Source of the DNA: an uncultured Bacteroidales bacterium
GTDB taxonomy: Bacteria; Bacteroidota; Bacteroidia; Bacteroidales; Bacteroidaceae
Assembly: GCA_902799355.1 (NCBI GenBank)
Contig: CADCAG010000020.1
Span: 1-46,490, forward strand
Length of the DNA stretch: 46,490 bases
Reading direction: 5' to 3'
Shown: positions 1 to 7,600 of the stretch, in pieces
How positions within the stretch are numbered: position 1 is the first letter of the stretch
Layout of the letters: each line of letters starts with the position of its first letter
Program-made: the position numbers and the translations under genes
Notes under the pieces: generated by a model
Database searches by the model: none
The model's input: only the letters and a program-made list of their open reading frames with translations
What the model was told of the DNA's origin: nothing

Positions 1-932
1 GTACCAGCCTGCAGAGCCTTAGCATCCTCAATCTTCTTGGGAACCCAGATACGACCATCGTTACGCAGTGACTCAGACATCAGCGTCAGCTTAGACTGCT
101 TGTCACCATGAACGGGGATACAGGTGGGGTGAATCTGAACGTAAGAGGGGTTAGCAAAGTAAGCACCCTTACGATAGCACTGAACAGCAGCGGTACAGTT
201 ACATCCCATAGCGTTGGTAGAGAGGAAGTAGGTGTTACCATAACCACCAGTAGCGATCACTACGGCATTGGCGCTGAAACGCTCCAGCTTACCAGTACAG
301 AGGTTCTTGGCGATGATACCACGAGCACGGCCATCAACGATGACTACGTCTTCCATCTCGTAACGGGTGTAGAGCTTTACCTTACCGGCCTTTACCTGAC
401 AGCTCAGTGAGCTATAAGCACCCAGCAGCAGCTGCTGACCAGTCTGACCCTTAGCATAGAACGTACGGCTTACCTGAGCACCACCGAAAGAACGGTTAGC
501 CAGCATGCCACCATACTCACGGGCAAAGGGAACACCCTGAGCTACGCACTGGTCGATAATATTGTTAGAAACCTCAGCCAGACGATAAACGTTGGCCTCG
601 CGAGCACGATAGTCACCACCCTTTACGGTATCGTAGAACAAACGGTAGATAGAGTCACCGTCGTTCTGATAGCACTTAGCAGCATTGATACCACCCTGAG
701 CAGCGATAGAGTGAGCGCGACGAGGAGAGTCCTGAATGCACAGGTTAATCACGTTGAAACCCATCTCACCAAGAGAAGCAGCTGCAGAAGCACCTGCCAA
801 GCCAGTACCTACGACGATGACGTCGAGCTTCAGCTTGTTCTTGGGGTTTACGAGACGCTGATGAGCCTTATATTCCTTCCATTTCTCAGGTACTGGACCT
901 GCGGGAATCTTTGAATCTATTACTTTAGCCAT
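1..932 (-). CDS. frdA: Fumarate reductase/succinate dehydrogenase flavoprotein subunit (3' end cut off)
   Basis: Catalytic FAD subunit of the membrane quinol:fumarate reductase/succinate dehydrogenase, interconverting fumarate and succinate on the cytoplasmic face. I translated the minus strand from the ATG at 932 and read about 310 codons without a stop to the window edge; the family is about 650 residues, so the C-terminal half is outside. Visible are an N-terminal dinucleotide-binding motif ([20 protein letters not shown], about residues 40-60), the conserved [16 protein letters not shown] segment whose His carries the covalent FAD in this family, and the substrate-side HPTCIPV motif. It lies 25 bases after the cytochrome b gene in the same direction, matching the cytochrome b-flavoprotein-iron-sulfur order usual in Bacteroidota; the iron-sulfur gene should lie beyond the left edge. 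In gut Bacteroidota the complex mainly reduces fumarate; the direction cannot be told from sequence. Confidence 0.95.
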   Translation of the reverse strand, partial: MAKVIDSKIPAGPVPEKWKEYKAHQRLVNPKNKLKLDVIVVGTGLAGASAAASLGEMGFNVINLCIQDSPRRAHSIAAQGGINAAKCYQNDGDSIYRLFYDTVKGGDYRAREANVYRLAEVSNNIIDQCVAQGVPFAREYGGMLANRSFGGAQVSRTFYAKGQTGQQLLLGAYSSLSCQVKAGKVKLYTRYEMEDVVIVDGRARGIIAKNLCTGKLERFSANAVVIATGGYGNTYFLSTNAMGCNCTAAVQCYRKGAYFANPSYVQIHPTCIPVHGDKQSKLTLMSESLRNDGRIWVPKKIEDAKALQAG

Positions 933-937
933 AATTC

Positions 938-958
938 TGATAATTTACAATTGATAAT
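938..958. repeat. AT-rich dispersed palindromic repeat (TCAATTGTAAATTATCA type)
   Basis: The cytochrome b-flavoprotein gap consists almost wholly of an imperfect palindrome, TAATTATCAATTGTAAATTA on the minus strand. Closely related sequence recurs at 25061-25092 and 46264-46297 in this window, always at a gene boundary. Confidence 0.55.
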
Positions 959-1707
959 TACTTGCAGCACTCAGCAGCCTCTTTGCAGCACTCGATAGCC
1001 TGCTGACAGCAGTCAGCATCAGCACACTGAAGTGAAGGAGCACAGCCGAAGGCAAAGCCCAAGACAACAACTGCGAAGCCCAGCATGAGCAGGGTAACAT
1101 AGATGAGACCAATGCAGTTCCAGCGCTTCTGCCATACCTTACCGCTGATACCCAGCGTCTGCATAGCTGACCAGAAACCGTGAGCCAGATGGAACCAGAT
1201 AGCAGCGAACCAAACGAGGTAGAGCACTACGAACACGGGGTTCGAGAAGGTCTCGATGATCCAGCCAAAGCCATCCGTAGGACTCAGCTTAGTTTCCATA
1301 CCAACAATCTCAGCGAACATCATGTTGTACCAGAAATCCTTCAGGTGCAGCAACAGACCAACCAGGATGATGAGTCCCAGAACGAGCATGTTCTTAGAAG
1401 CCCACTCCACCTTGCCAGCATTCACTGTAGTAGCCACATCATAGCGGCTATTGCCACGAGCGGTACGGTTCTGTGCGGTCAAGATGAACGCAAAAACGAT
1501 GTGAATCACAGCCAAAGCAGCCAGACCCAGTGTTGCCACGATGGCATACCAGTTGGCACCCAGCATTTCGCAAATCATGTTGTAAGCCTTGCCAGAGAAG
1601 AGCGCGACAATGTTCATGCAACCGTGGAATGTCAGGAACAGAATCAACGCTAAGCCTGTAACTGACATTACAACCTTACGACCAATTGATGAATTGATTA
1701 ACCACAT
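958..1707 (-). CDS. frdC: Fumarate reductase/succinate dehydrogenase cytochrome b subunit with Cys-rich tail
   Basis: Membrane anchor of the complex, binding heme b and quinone. The 249-residue product begins MWLINSSIGRKVVMSVTGLA, the typical start of the Wolinella/Bacteroides-type single-chain anchor, and has about five hydrophobic helices (roughly residues 10-35, 55-80, 105-125, 155-180, 200-225). His residues in the helices (FHGCMN, LHLKDFW, FHLAHGF) fit heme ligation. The last 28 residues are unusual: they contain eight Cys, six as CC pairs spaced every seven residues (CCQQAIECCKEAAECCK). The tail is in the same frame as the helices and ends in a clean stop. It starts the operon, 25 bases before the flavoprotein gene, behind a strong promoter at 1774-1805. 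The family call is firm; the role of the tail is unknown. Confidence 0.93.
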   Translation of the reverse strand: MWLINSSIGRKVVMSVTGLALILFLTFHGCMNIVALFSGKAYNMICEMLGANWYAIVATLGLAALAVIHIVFAFILTAQNRTARGNSRYDVATTVNAGKVEWASKNMLVLGLIILVGLLLHLKDFWYNMMFAEIVGMETKLSPTDGFGWIIETFSNPVFVVLYLVWFAAIWFHLAHGFWSAMQTLGISGKVWQKRWNCIGLIYVTLLMLGFAVVVLGFAFGCAPSLQCADADCCQQAIECCKEAAECCK

Positions 1708-1773
1708 AAAAATATTGAATTAAAATTAATAATAAATACAGAGTAATAAGTACATGCGTAGACTTTTAGGGTA

Positions 1774-1805
1774 CAAAAGTACTATAAAAATATGAAATTA
1801 GCAAA
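1774..1805 (-). promoter_or_regulatory. Bacteroidota-type promoter of the frdCA operon
   Basis: On the minus strand TTTG (1802-1805) is followed after 20 bases by TACTTTTG (1774-1781), a full match to TTTG-N19-21-TAnnTTTG. Predicted transcription starts near 1769, about 60 bases before the frdC ATG. Confidence 0.8.
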
Positions 1806-1810
1806 CGTTT

Positions 1811-1858
1811 TCACAAAAAAATTCACCTGCCTTGCAAATCCGATTGCAAAGCAGGTGA
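1811..1858 (-). terminator. Rho-independent terminator of the repeat lipoprotein gene
   Basis: A 15-bp stem (1823-1837 with 1844-1858, one G-U pair on the minus-strand transcript, 6-base loop) is followed on the minus strand by AATTTTTTT. It begins 21 bases after the stop of the gene at 1879 and its U-tract ends only a few bases from the -33 box of the frdC promoter. Confidence 0.85.
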
Positions 1859-1878
1859 TATTCTACGTAGAAGGAAGA

Positions 1879-4569
1879 CTAATATTCCACTTCTTTCGTG
1901 TATTGCTGTCCACCAACAACAGTGAAATTAATCACCACCTTAGGATTGTAAACTTGGATGATTCTGGGGAAGTTAACAACCAAATCATCTCCTGACGAGA
2001 GTACATTATTATTGATAGTAGGACTCGTTGGTAAGATGACAGAATCACCATCGTCACCTACGATCTTAACAGATTGTAGACTAATGGCCTTATGATAGGC
2101 ATTGGTGATGGTAATGGGACATTCGGCAGTGACATAGCCATTGGTCTTTACATAGTCACCATAGTTACGTTTGACGAGAAGACTATCCCTTGCATCAAAC
2201 ACTTTCACCGTACAATAGTCACTATAATCAGAGATGCCTTTGTAAGTGCCTATCGATACCTTCACCTGAGCACTACCACGTTTATGAGCTGTAATCAATC
2301 CACTACTGTTGACCGAGACAACAGAGGCGTTGGCACTGGACCAAGCTACGGGATTGTTCGTCTTATTTGTCACTACAAGCTGGTGTGTTTTACCTACCTC
2401 CAACTTCACTTCTGTCTCAGATAAGTAAAGGTACTTGTCTTGCGAGACAACAAATTTCTTAGTCACCTCGTCATTCTTGACATAGATGGTATCCATACGT
2501 AATGGACCCTCACCAGTATATTTCTGGACGGTAATCATGTGATAGTATTTGCCCATACTTTCACGCGTCTTACTGCCTACAGTAATCCACGAGGCCTTCT
2601 TTTCAACTTTATAGTCAGGTGTCAGGGTGCTTACAAGAAGTTGGAACTGGCCACCGTCCTTTCTGAAACTCCAGTTGGGGGTTTCACCTTCAAACAAGGT
2701 GATGGCAGGGTTAGTCTTCTGAGTAACATACAGGTCTGCCTTCACATTACTGTTTGTGCTGCTGACTAGGTGTAACGTATCCTTGAGGACCTCATCAATC
2801 TTGTTTTCCTTAAAACTAAGAATAATTTTATGGGTCGTGCCTTCTACATGATAACCGGAAATAGTAATGCGTTGCTCCGTAATTGCTCTTCCCTGAATGA
2901 CAATACCCACATTGCTCATCACAGACACCTCAACGTTCTGAGCTTCATAAGACACTGTCAGCGACTTATTTTCCAGGACGATCTGCTCCTTCTTGCTCTG
3001 GCGAACATAGAAGGTTGTCTTGACAGTATTCTCGCCGACAGTGGTACCGTTATTCGGATAATAGAGCGTTACCGTAGCCTTACGATCCGACATATCGGCA
3101 TTGGCCTTAGCAGTCAACAGCACCTTCTTTCCTTCAATTTTGAGTGTCAGCCATTTGGGTGAAGCATTGGTAGCACTATCTACCATCACACTCTTGATGT
3201 CAGTAAGTTCACTGCCGAAGGTCAGCGTAGCATTGGAAGCTTCAGAAGGCATCTGGACATCAGTGGTGGTAAAGTCGTCAAAGATGGTATTGTGTCGCTG
3301 TGTCACTCGATAAGAGGTCTTAACCGTAGACGTGTCATTAACATCCTTACTATTAGGATAATAGAGCGTCACTAGCGCTGAACGGTCTTTTTTATTCTTG
3401 TGAACAGAAGTCTTCATTACTACAGAGTCAGCAGCTGCCTGAATACTGAGCCAACTGGCATCAGCATGTGTTTCCTCATCTGTCACCTTGGCCTTGATGC
3501 CTTTCATGGGATTCTTCAACCTCAACCTCAGAACTGTCTTTGTCTGATTGTATGAAATAGTCGTATCCGGAATATTCATACCATCAAATACAGCGTTGTG
3601 ATGCTGAACAACGTTGAAGGTATGAGTGATGGTGGTAGAATCAATTACCGTACCATTATTGGGCAGATAAAGAGTTACCTGTGCGGAACGATCTTGCTTG
3701 GTATTAAGGGTTGTCGCTTTTACTGTCAGAGAGTCGCCAGCAATGGTAACATTACACCAGGAAGCAGCACCTAATGTCTCGTTGTCAATGATCTGTGCCT
3801 TGATATTTCTCAGCTGGCGGTCAGTCTTTACCACCTGACTGCTGGCTTCGTAATCAAACTCCAGTTCCTTAAATGCCAAACTGTCCAATACGGTATTCTG
3901 GTGCTGGGTAACAAGGAATGCCGTACTGGCTGTCAGGGAGTCAACAGGTGTTTTGCTGTTGGGTAACAAACGGATAAGTGCCTGACGAATGCCACGTGAC
4001 TTATGCTCATTCACCCTGACTATCAACTCGTTACCTCCGTTAAGGCGTGCCAAACACCAATTAACGTCATTAAAGCCATCAACACCTTGCACTTCCACCT
4101 TTGCCTTTTGAATATCCTTACCCAACACGACTGTGGTGTCAGCAGCAAGACTCGTCATGATCAATTCCGAAATCTGTAAGCCCTCAAACTGATCGTTCAT
4201 CTTTTGTGTGACAAGGAATTCTGTTTCCAGGTCAGGATTGCGAACATTATCCCTATTTGGACCCATATAGAGTGTCACCTTTGCCTGTCGGTCTTGGATA
4301 CTAATATTCTCCTCCAGGTTCAGGGTAATCTTACCTTTACTCAATGTCACCTTTAACCATGTTGCTTCTTGGTTGGTGCTGAGATCCGTCGTCCGAGCAA
4401 AGATGCCAGTAAATGTAGACTGTGCCTCAATGACCTTTTGAGTTTCATATGAATTGAGAACCACATTACTAATCGACACACCCATCAGGGGAGAATCATT
4501 AGAATGATCTTCCATACAAGATGTCAGCAAAAAGAATAATAGTAGTAAAACGGATGAGTATTTTTTCAT
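1879..4569 (-). CDS. Surface lipoprotein built of BACON-like repeats with a C-terminal Big_2 domain
   Basis: The 896-residue product starts with a lipoprotein signal (MKKYSSVLLLLFFLLTSCME; lipobox LTSC, Cys18), so it is probably anchored in the outer membrane. The body is a tandem array of about 95-residue beta-rich units: five clear copies (about residues 30-540) each run SW-L, then DRxAxVTLYxPN, then a hydrophobic strand ending VTQxxN, followed by two divergent copies ending VTQKTN and VVSQDK. This resembles BACON domains of Bacteroidota glycan-binding proteins. Around residues 725-810 there is a Big_2 (bacterial Ig-like) motif with WSSANASVVSVNSSGLITA. No catalytic domain is visible. It is monocistronic, with its own promoter (4615-4646) and terminator (1811-1858). 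A carbohydrate-binding or adhesive role is inference. Confidence 0.8.
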   Translation of the reverse strand: MKKYSSVLLLLFFLLTSCMEDHSNDSPLMGVSISNVVLNSYETQKVIEAQSTFTGIFARTTDLSTNQEATWLKVTLSKGKITLNLEENISIQDRQAKVTLYMGPNRDNVRNPDLETEFLVTQKMNDQFEGLQISELIMTSLAADTTVVLGKDIQKAKVEVQGVDGFNDVNWCLARLNGGNELIVRVNEHKSRGIRQALIRLLPNSKTPVDSLTASTAFLVTQHQNTVLDSLAFKELEFDYEASSQVVKTDRQLRNIKAQIIDNETLGAASWCNVTIAGDSLTVKATTLNTKQDRSAQVTLYLPNNGTVIDSTTITHTFNVVQHHNAVFDGMNIPDTTISYNQTKTVLRLRLKNPMKGIKAKVTDEETHADASWLSIQAAADSVVMKTSVHKNKKDRSALVTLYYPNSKDVNDTSTVKTSYRVTQRHNTIFDDFTTTDVQMPSEASNATLTFGSELTDIKSVMVDSATNASPKWLTLKIEGKKVLLTAKANADMSDRKATVTLYYPNNGTTVGENTVKTTFYVRQSKKEQIVLENKSLTVSYEAQNVEVSVMSNVGIVIQGRAITEQRITISGYHVEGTTHKIILSFKENKIDEVLKDTLHLVSSTNSNVKADLYVTQKTNPAITLFEGETPNWSFRKDGGQFQLLVSTLTPDYKVEKKASWITVGSKTRESMGKYYHMITVQKYTGEGPLRMDTIYVKNDEVTKKFVVSQDKYLYLSETEVKLEVGKTHQLVVTNKTNNPVAWSSANASVVSVNSSGLITAHKRGSAQVKVSIGTYKGISDYSDYCTVKVFDARDSLLVKRNYGDYVKTNGYVTAECPITITNAYHKAISLQSVKIVGDDGDSVILPTSPTINNNVLSSGDDLVVNFPRIIQVYNPKVVINFTVVGGQQYTKEVEY

Positions 4570-4614
4570 CTTGCCAGTAATTCTTCAAAGTAAGCTATAA
4601 CGTAAATAATGTGA

Positions 4615-4646
4615 CAAAAGTAATACATATTGCTGAAATATCCAAA
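4615..4646 (-). promoter_or_regulatory. Promoter of the repeat lipoprotein gene
   Basis: Minus strand TTTG (4643-4646), 20 bases, TACTTTTG (4615-4622). The predicted leader is about 40 bases. Confidence 0.75.
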
Positions 4647-4685
4647 TATTTCCATCAAATAATGACTTTTTTGCAAAAGATTTCG

Positions 4686-4693
4686 TACCTTTG
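4686..4693 (+). promoter_or_regulatory. -7 element upstream of yraN
   Basis: TACCTTTG matches TAnnTTTG and lies 20 bases before the yraN ATG. No good -33 TTTG stands at 19-21 bases; the nearest TTTG is 12 bases upstream. Confidence 0.5.
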
Positions 4694-4713
4694 TACACAA
4701 TTATTATGTATTT

Positions 4714-5067
4714 ATGGCATCACACAACGAATTAGGGAAATGGGGCGAAGAGGTAGCAGCAGACTATCTGCTACGTCAAGGATATACCATTATGGAGCGC
4801 GACTGGAAGTCAGGGCATCGCGATCTGGACATCATTGCACTGGATGGCGACACTGTGGTCTTTGTGGAAGTCAAGACACGTAGCAACCGCATGTTCACTG
4901 ACCCAGAAACAGCGGTAGACTACCAAAAGATTTGCCATCTCCAACAAGCCGCCAACCACTACATCAAATATCGGCATATCGACCAAGAAATCCGTTTCGA
5001 TATCATCACGGTGGTGGGTACCATGGGTGACAACTATGATGTGGACCATATAAAAGACGCTTTTTGA
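4714..5067 (+). CDS. yraN: YraN family (UPF0102) putative endonuclease
   Basis: Short protein (117 residues, normal for the family) with the PD-(D/E)XK nuclease-like fold signature: Glu12 in GEEVAADYL, Asp39 in RDLDIIA and Glu52-x-Lys54 in VVFVEVKTR. The family is widespread but its cellular role is not settled; some members have been linked to DNA processing. The ATG at 4714 follows a -7 box at 4686-4693 and the first residues (ASHNELGKWGEEVAA) match the usual family start. The stop overlaps nothing but lies one base before mnmG, so the two are probably co-transcribed. Confidence 0.88.
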   Translation: MASHNELGKWGEEVAADYLLRQGYTIMERDWKSGHRDLDIIALDGDTVVFVEVKTRSNRMFTDPETAVDYQKICHLQQAANHYIKYRHIDQEIRFDIITVVGTMGDNYDVDHIKDAF

Positions 5068-5068
5068 A

Positions 5069-6988
5069 ATGATACTGAACTATGATGTTATAGTGATTGG
5101 TGGTGGCCATGCTGGTTGCGAGGCTGCGACAGCTTCAGCTAACATGGGAGCAAAGACGCTATTGGTCACGATGGATATGAACAAGATTGCACAGATGTCG
5201 TGCAATCCTGCTATTGGTGGCATTGCCAAAGGACAGATTGTCCGCGAGATTGATGCCTTAGGAGGAAACATGGGATTAGTGACAGATGCTACTGCCATTC
5301 AATTCCGTATGTTGAACAGAAGCAAAGGTCCTGCTGTATGGAGCCCTCGAGCCCAATGTGACAGAGGAAAGTTTATCTGGAAGTGGCGCTCTGTACTGGA
5401 TAACACCCCTAATCTCGACGTCTGGCAAGACCAGGCTGACGAGTTGCTCGTTGAAACTGTGCCTGACGCTTCCCCCGTCAGGAAACAGGTTACTGGCGTC
5501 AAAACTATCTGGGGTGCAGAAATTAGGGCAAAAGCGGTAGTCATCACCGCTGGCACCTTCCTGAATGGTTTAATGCACATCGGACGAAAGATGGTTCCTG
5601 GTGGACGTATCGCAGAACCTGCTGTACCCCACTTTACAGAGAGCATCACCCGTCATGGCATTCGCTCTGCTCGCATGAAGACAGGCACCCCGGTACGTAT
5701 TGACAAACGTAGCGTACACTTTGAAGATATGGAACGACAGGATGGTGAAAACGGCTATTACAAGTTTTCATATATGGGTGAGCAACGTCCACTGCAACAA
5801 CTCCCCTGTTGGGTATGCTATACCAACGAAGAGGTCCACGAGACACTGCGTAGCGGATTGGCAGACTCTCCACTTTATAACGGACAGATTCAATCGATAG
5901 GTCCGCGTTATTGTCCGTCAATAGAAACAAAGTTAGTTACCTTCCCTGATCGTCCACAACATCTACTGTTCCTGGAACCTGAGGGTGAAGATACTAATGA
6001 GATGTACCTGAACGGCTTTTCGTCAAGCCTACCTATGGATGTACAGATAGCAGCCTTGAAACATATCCCAGCACTTCGCGACCTCAAGGTATATCGCCCT
6101 GGCTATGCCATCGAGTACGACTTCTTTGATCCGACCCAGTTAAAACACTCGTTGGAATCAAAAGTTATCGATGGACTATTTATGGCAGGACAGGTTAACG
6201 GTACCACTGGTTACGAAGAAGCGGGTGGACAGGGAACACTGGCAGGCATCAATGCAGCCCTCAAGGCTGGTGGTGTGTGTGGCGATTCAGTTGCCACGAA
6301 CCGCACCTTCGAACTACAACGCGACGAAGCCTACATCGGCGTACTGGTTGACGACCTCGTAACGAAAGGTGTAGACGAACCATACCGTATGTTTACCTCC
6401 AGAGCGGAATACCGTATCTTACTTCGTCAAGACGATGCTGACGCTCGCCTGACAGAAAAAGCCTATGAACTAGGCATTGCTAAACGTGACCGCTACGACT
6501 GGTGGCTTGAGAAAAAGGAAGCAATTAGACAGATTGAGGAATTCTGTCACAATTACCCCATCAAACCAAAGGTAATAAATGGTGCTTTAGAAGCTATGGG
6601 TTCTACCCCACTCGTCTATGGCTGTAAGTTGGAAGATATGGTAGCACGACCAGAACTGAACTTTGAAAAGCTGATGAATATCGTGCCAGATTTCAAGGAA
6701 ATGATAGACAAGTTACCTAACAGAAAAGAGGAGATTGCCGAAGCCGCAGAAATCCATATCAAGTATAAAGGATATATCGAACGAGAAAGAATGGTGGCAG
6801 AAAAGATGCACCGCTTAGAGAACATCAAAATCAAAGGACACTTCGATTATCCCAATCTGACAGCCGTATCAACAGAAGCAAGACAGAAATTGGAACGTAT
6901 TCAACCCGAAACACTCGCACAAGCCAGTCGTATTCCTGGTGTTTCACCTAGTGACATCAATGCCATGTTGGTGCTAATGGGTAGATAA
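5069..6988 (+). CDS. mnmG: tRNA uridine-5-carboxymethylaminomethyl modification enzyme MnmG (GidA)
   Basis: FAD enzyme that, with MnmE, installs the carboxymethylaminomethyl group on wobble U34 of certain tRNAs. At 639 residues it is of normal length. Visible are the N-terminal FAD motif VIVIGGGHAGCEAA (about residues 8-21), the MSCNPAIGGIAKG loop, the signature GPRYCPSIETKLVTFPDR (about residues 277-294), the second GidA signature GQVNGTTGYEEAGGQG, and a helical C-terminal domain ending in SRIPGVSPSDINAMLVLM. It begins one base after yraN. Its stop codon abuts a parS-like palindrome (6988-7003). mnmG is a common neighbour of replication origins in many bacteria, which fits the oriC candidate about 14.6 kb further right. 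Confidence 0.97.
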   Translation: MILNYDVIVIGGGHAGCEAATASANMGAKTLLVTMDMNKIAQMSCNPAIGGIAKGQIVREIDALGGNMGLVTDATAIQFRMLNRSKGPAVWSPRAQCDRGKFIWKWRSVLDNTPNLDVWQDQADELLVETVPDASPVRKQVTGVKTIWGAEIRAKAVVITAGTFLNGLMHIGRKMVPGGRIAEPAVPHFTESITRHGIRSARMKTGTPVRIDKRSVHFEDMERQDGENGYYKFSYMGEQRPLQQLPCWVCYTNEEVHETLRSGLADSPLYNGQIQSIGPRYCPSIETKLVTFPDRPQHLLFLEPEGEDTNEMYLNGFSSSLPMDVQIAALKHIPALRDLKVYRPGYAIEYDFFDPTQLKHSLESKVIDGLFMAGQVNGTTGYEEAGGQGTLAGINAALKAGGVCGDSVATNRTFELQRDEAYIGVLVDDLVTKGVDEPYRMFTSRAEYRILLRQDDADARLTEKAYELGIAKRDRYDWWLEKKEAIRQIEEFCHNYPIKPKVINGALEAMGSTPLVYGCKLEDMVARPELNFEKLMNIVPDFKEMIDKLPNRKEEIAEAAEIHIKYKGYIERERMVAEKMHRLENIKIKGHFDYPNLTAVSTEARQKLERIQPETLAQASRIPGVSPSDINAMLVLMGR

Positions 6989-7003
6989 GTTTCACGTGAA
7001 ACA
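6988..7003. promoter_or_regulatory. parS centromere site 1
   Basis: The 16-mer AGTTTCACGTGAAACA matches the universal ParB/Spo0J site TGTTTCACGTGAAACA at 15 of 16 positions, and the 14-bp core GTTTCACGTGAAAC (6989-7002) is a perfect palindrome. It starts on the last base of the mnmG stop, in the mnmG-apt gap. Binding by ParB is inferred from the known consensus. Confidence 0.9.
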
Positions 7004-7047
7004 ATAATAGTAATAACTATCATATTATAACGCTAAAACCAAGAATT

Positions 7048-7578
7048 ATGAACAACAAAGTATTATTGGACAATCTGCGTTGTATACCAGATTTCCCAAA
7101 GAAAGGTATCAACTTCCGTGACGTAACGACACTGTACAAGAATGCAGAGTGTATGCAAATCATGGTTAACGAACTCTACGAAATTTACAAAGACAAAGGA
7201 ATCACCAAGATTGTCGGCATAGAGAGTCGCGGTTTTATCATGGCTGCTGCATTAGCTGTTAAGCTTGGTGCTGGTGTCGTATTGGCAAGAAAACCAGGAA
7301 AACTGCCATCTACTACAATTAAAGAGTCCTTTTCGAAGGAATATGGCGTTGATACCATCGAAATGCACCTAGACTCCATCAACGAAAACGACATTGTCTT
7401 GATTCACGATGATTTGTTGGCAACGGGCGGAACTGCTAAAGCTTGTTGGAAATTAGTAAAGCACTTTAATCCCAAAGAAATCTTTATGAACTTTATCATC
7501 GAGATCAAAGACGAAGGTCTGCATGGTCGAGATGAATTTGATGGACTGTGTGAGGTTAGTACCTTGCTAACTATTTAA
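7048..7578 (+). CDS. apt: Adenine phosphoribosyltransferase
   Basis: Salvages adenine by transferring ribose-5-phosphate from PRPP to give AMP. The product has 176 residues, the usual size. The type I PRT motif IHDDLLATGGTAKA (about residues 118-131) carries the PRPP-binding acidic pair, and FRDVTTLYKN near the N terminus and GIESRGFIMAAALA (about residues 57-70) are typical of Apt. It lies 59 bases after mnmG with a parS site in the gap and a second parS directly after its stop, so this small gene is bracketed by the two sites. It is probably part of the mnmG-apt-uvrC transcription unit; I see no strong promoter directly in front of it. Confidence 0.96.
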   Translation: MNNKVLLDNLRCIPDFPKKGINFRDVTTLYKNAECMQIMVNELYEIYKDKGITKIVGIESRGFIMAAALAVKLGAGVVLARKPGKLPSTTIKESFSKEYGVDTIEMHLDSINENDIVLIHDDLLATGGTAKACWKLVKHFNPKEIFMNFIIEIKDEGLHGRDEFDGLCEVSTLLTI

Positions 7579-7594
7579 TGTTTCACGTGAAACT
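7579..7594. promoter_or_regulatory. parS centromere site 2
   Basis: TGTTTCACGTGAAACT matches TGTTTCACGTGAAACA at 15 of 16 positions; core palindrome GTTTCACGTGAAAC at 7580-7593. It fills most of the 22-base apt-uvrC gap, 591 bases from site 1. Confidence 0.9.
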
Positions 7595-7600
7595 TACTGT

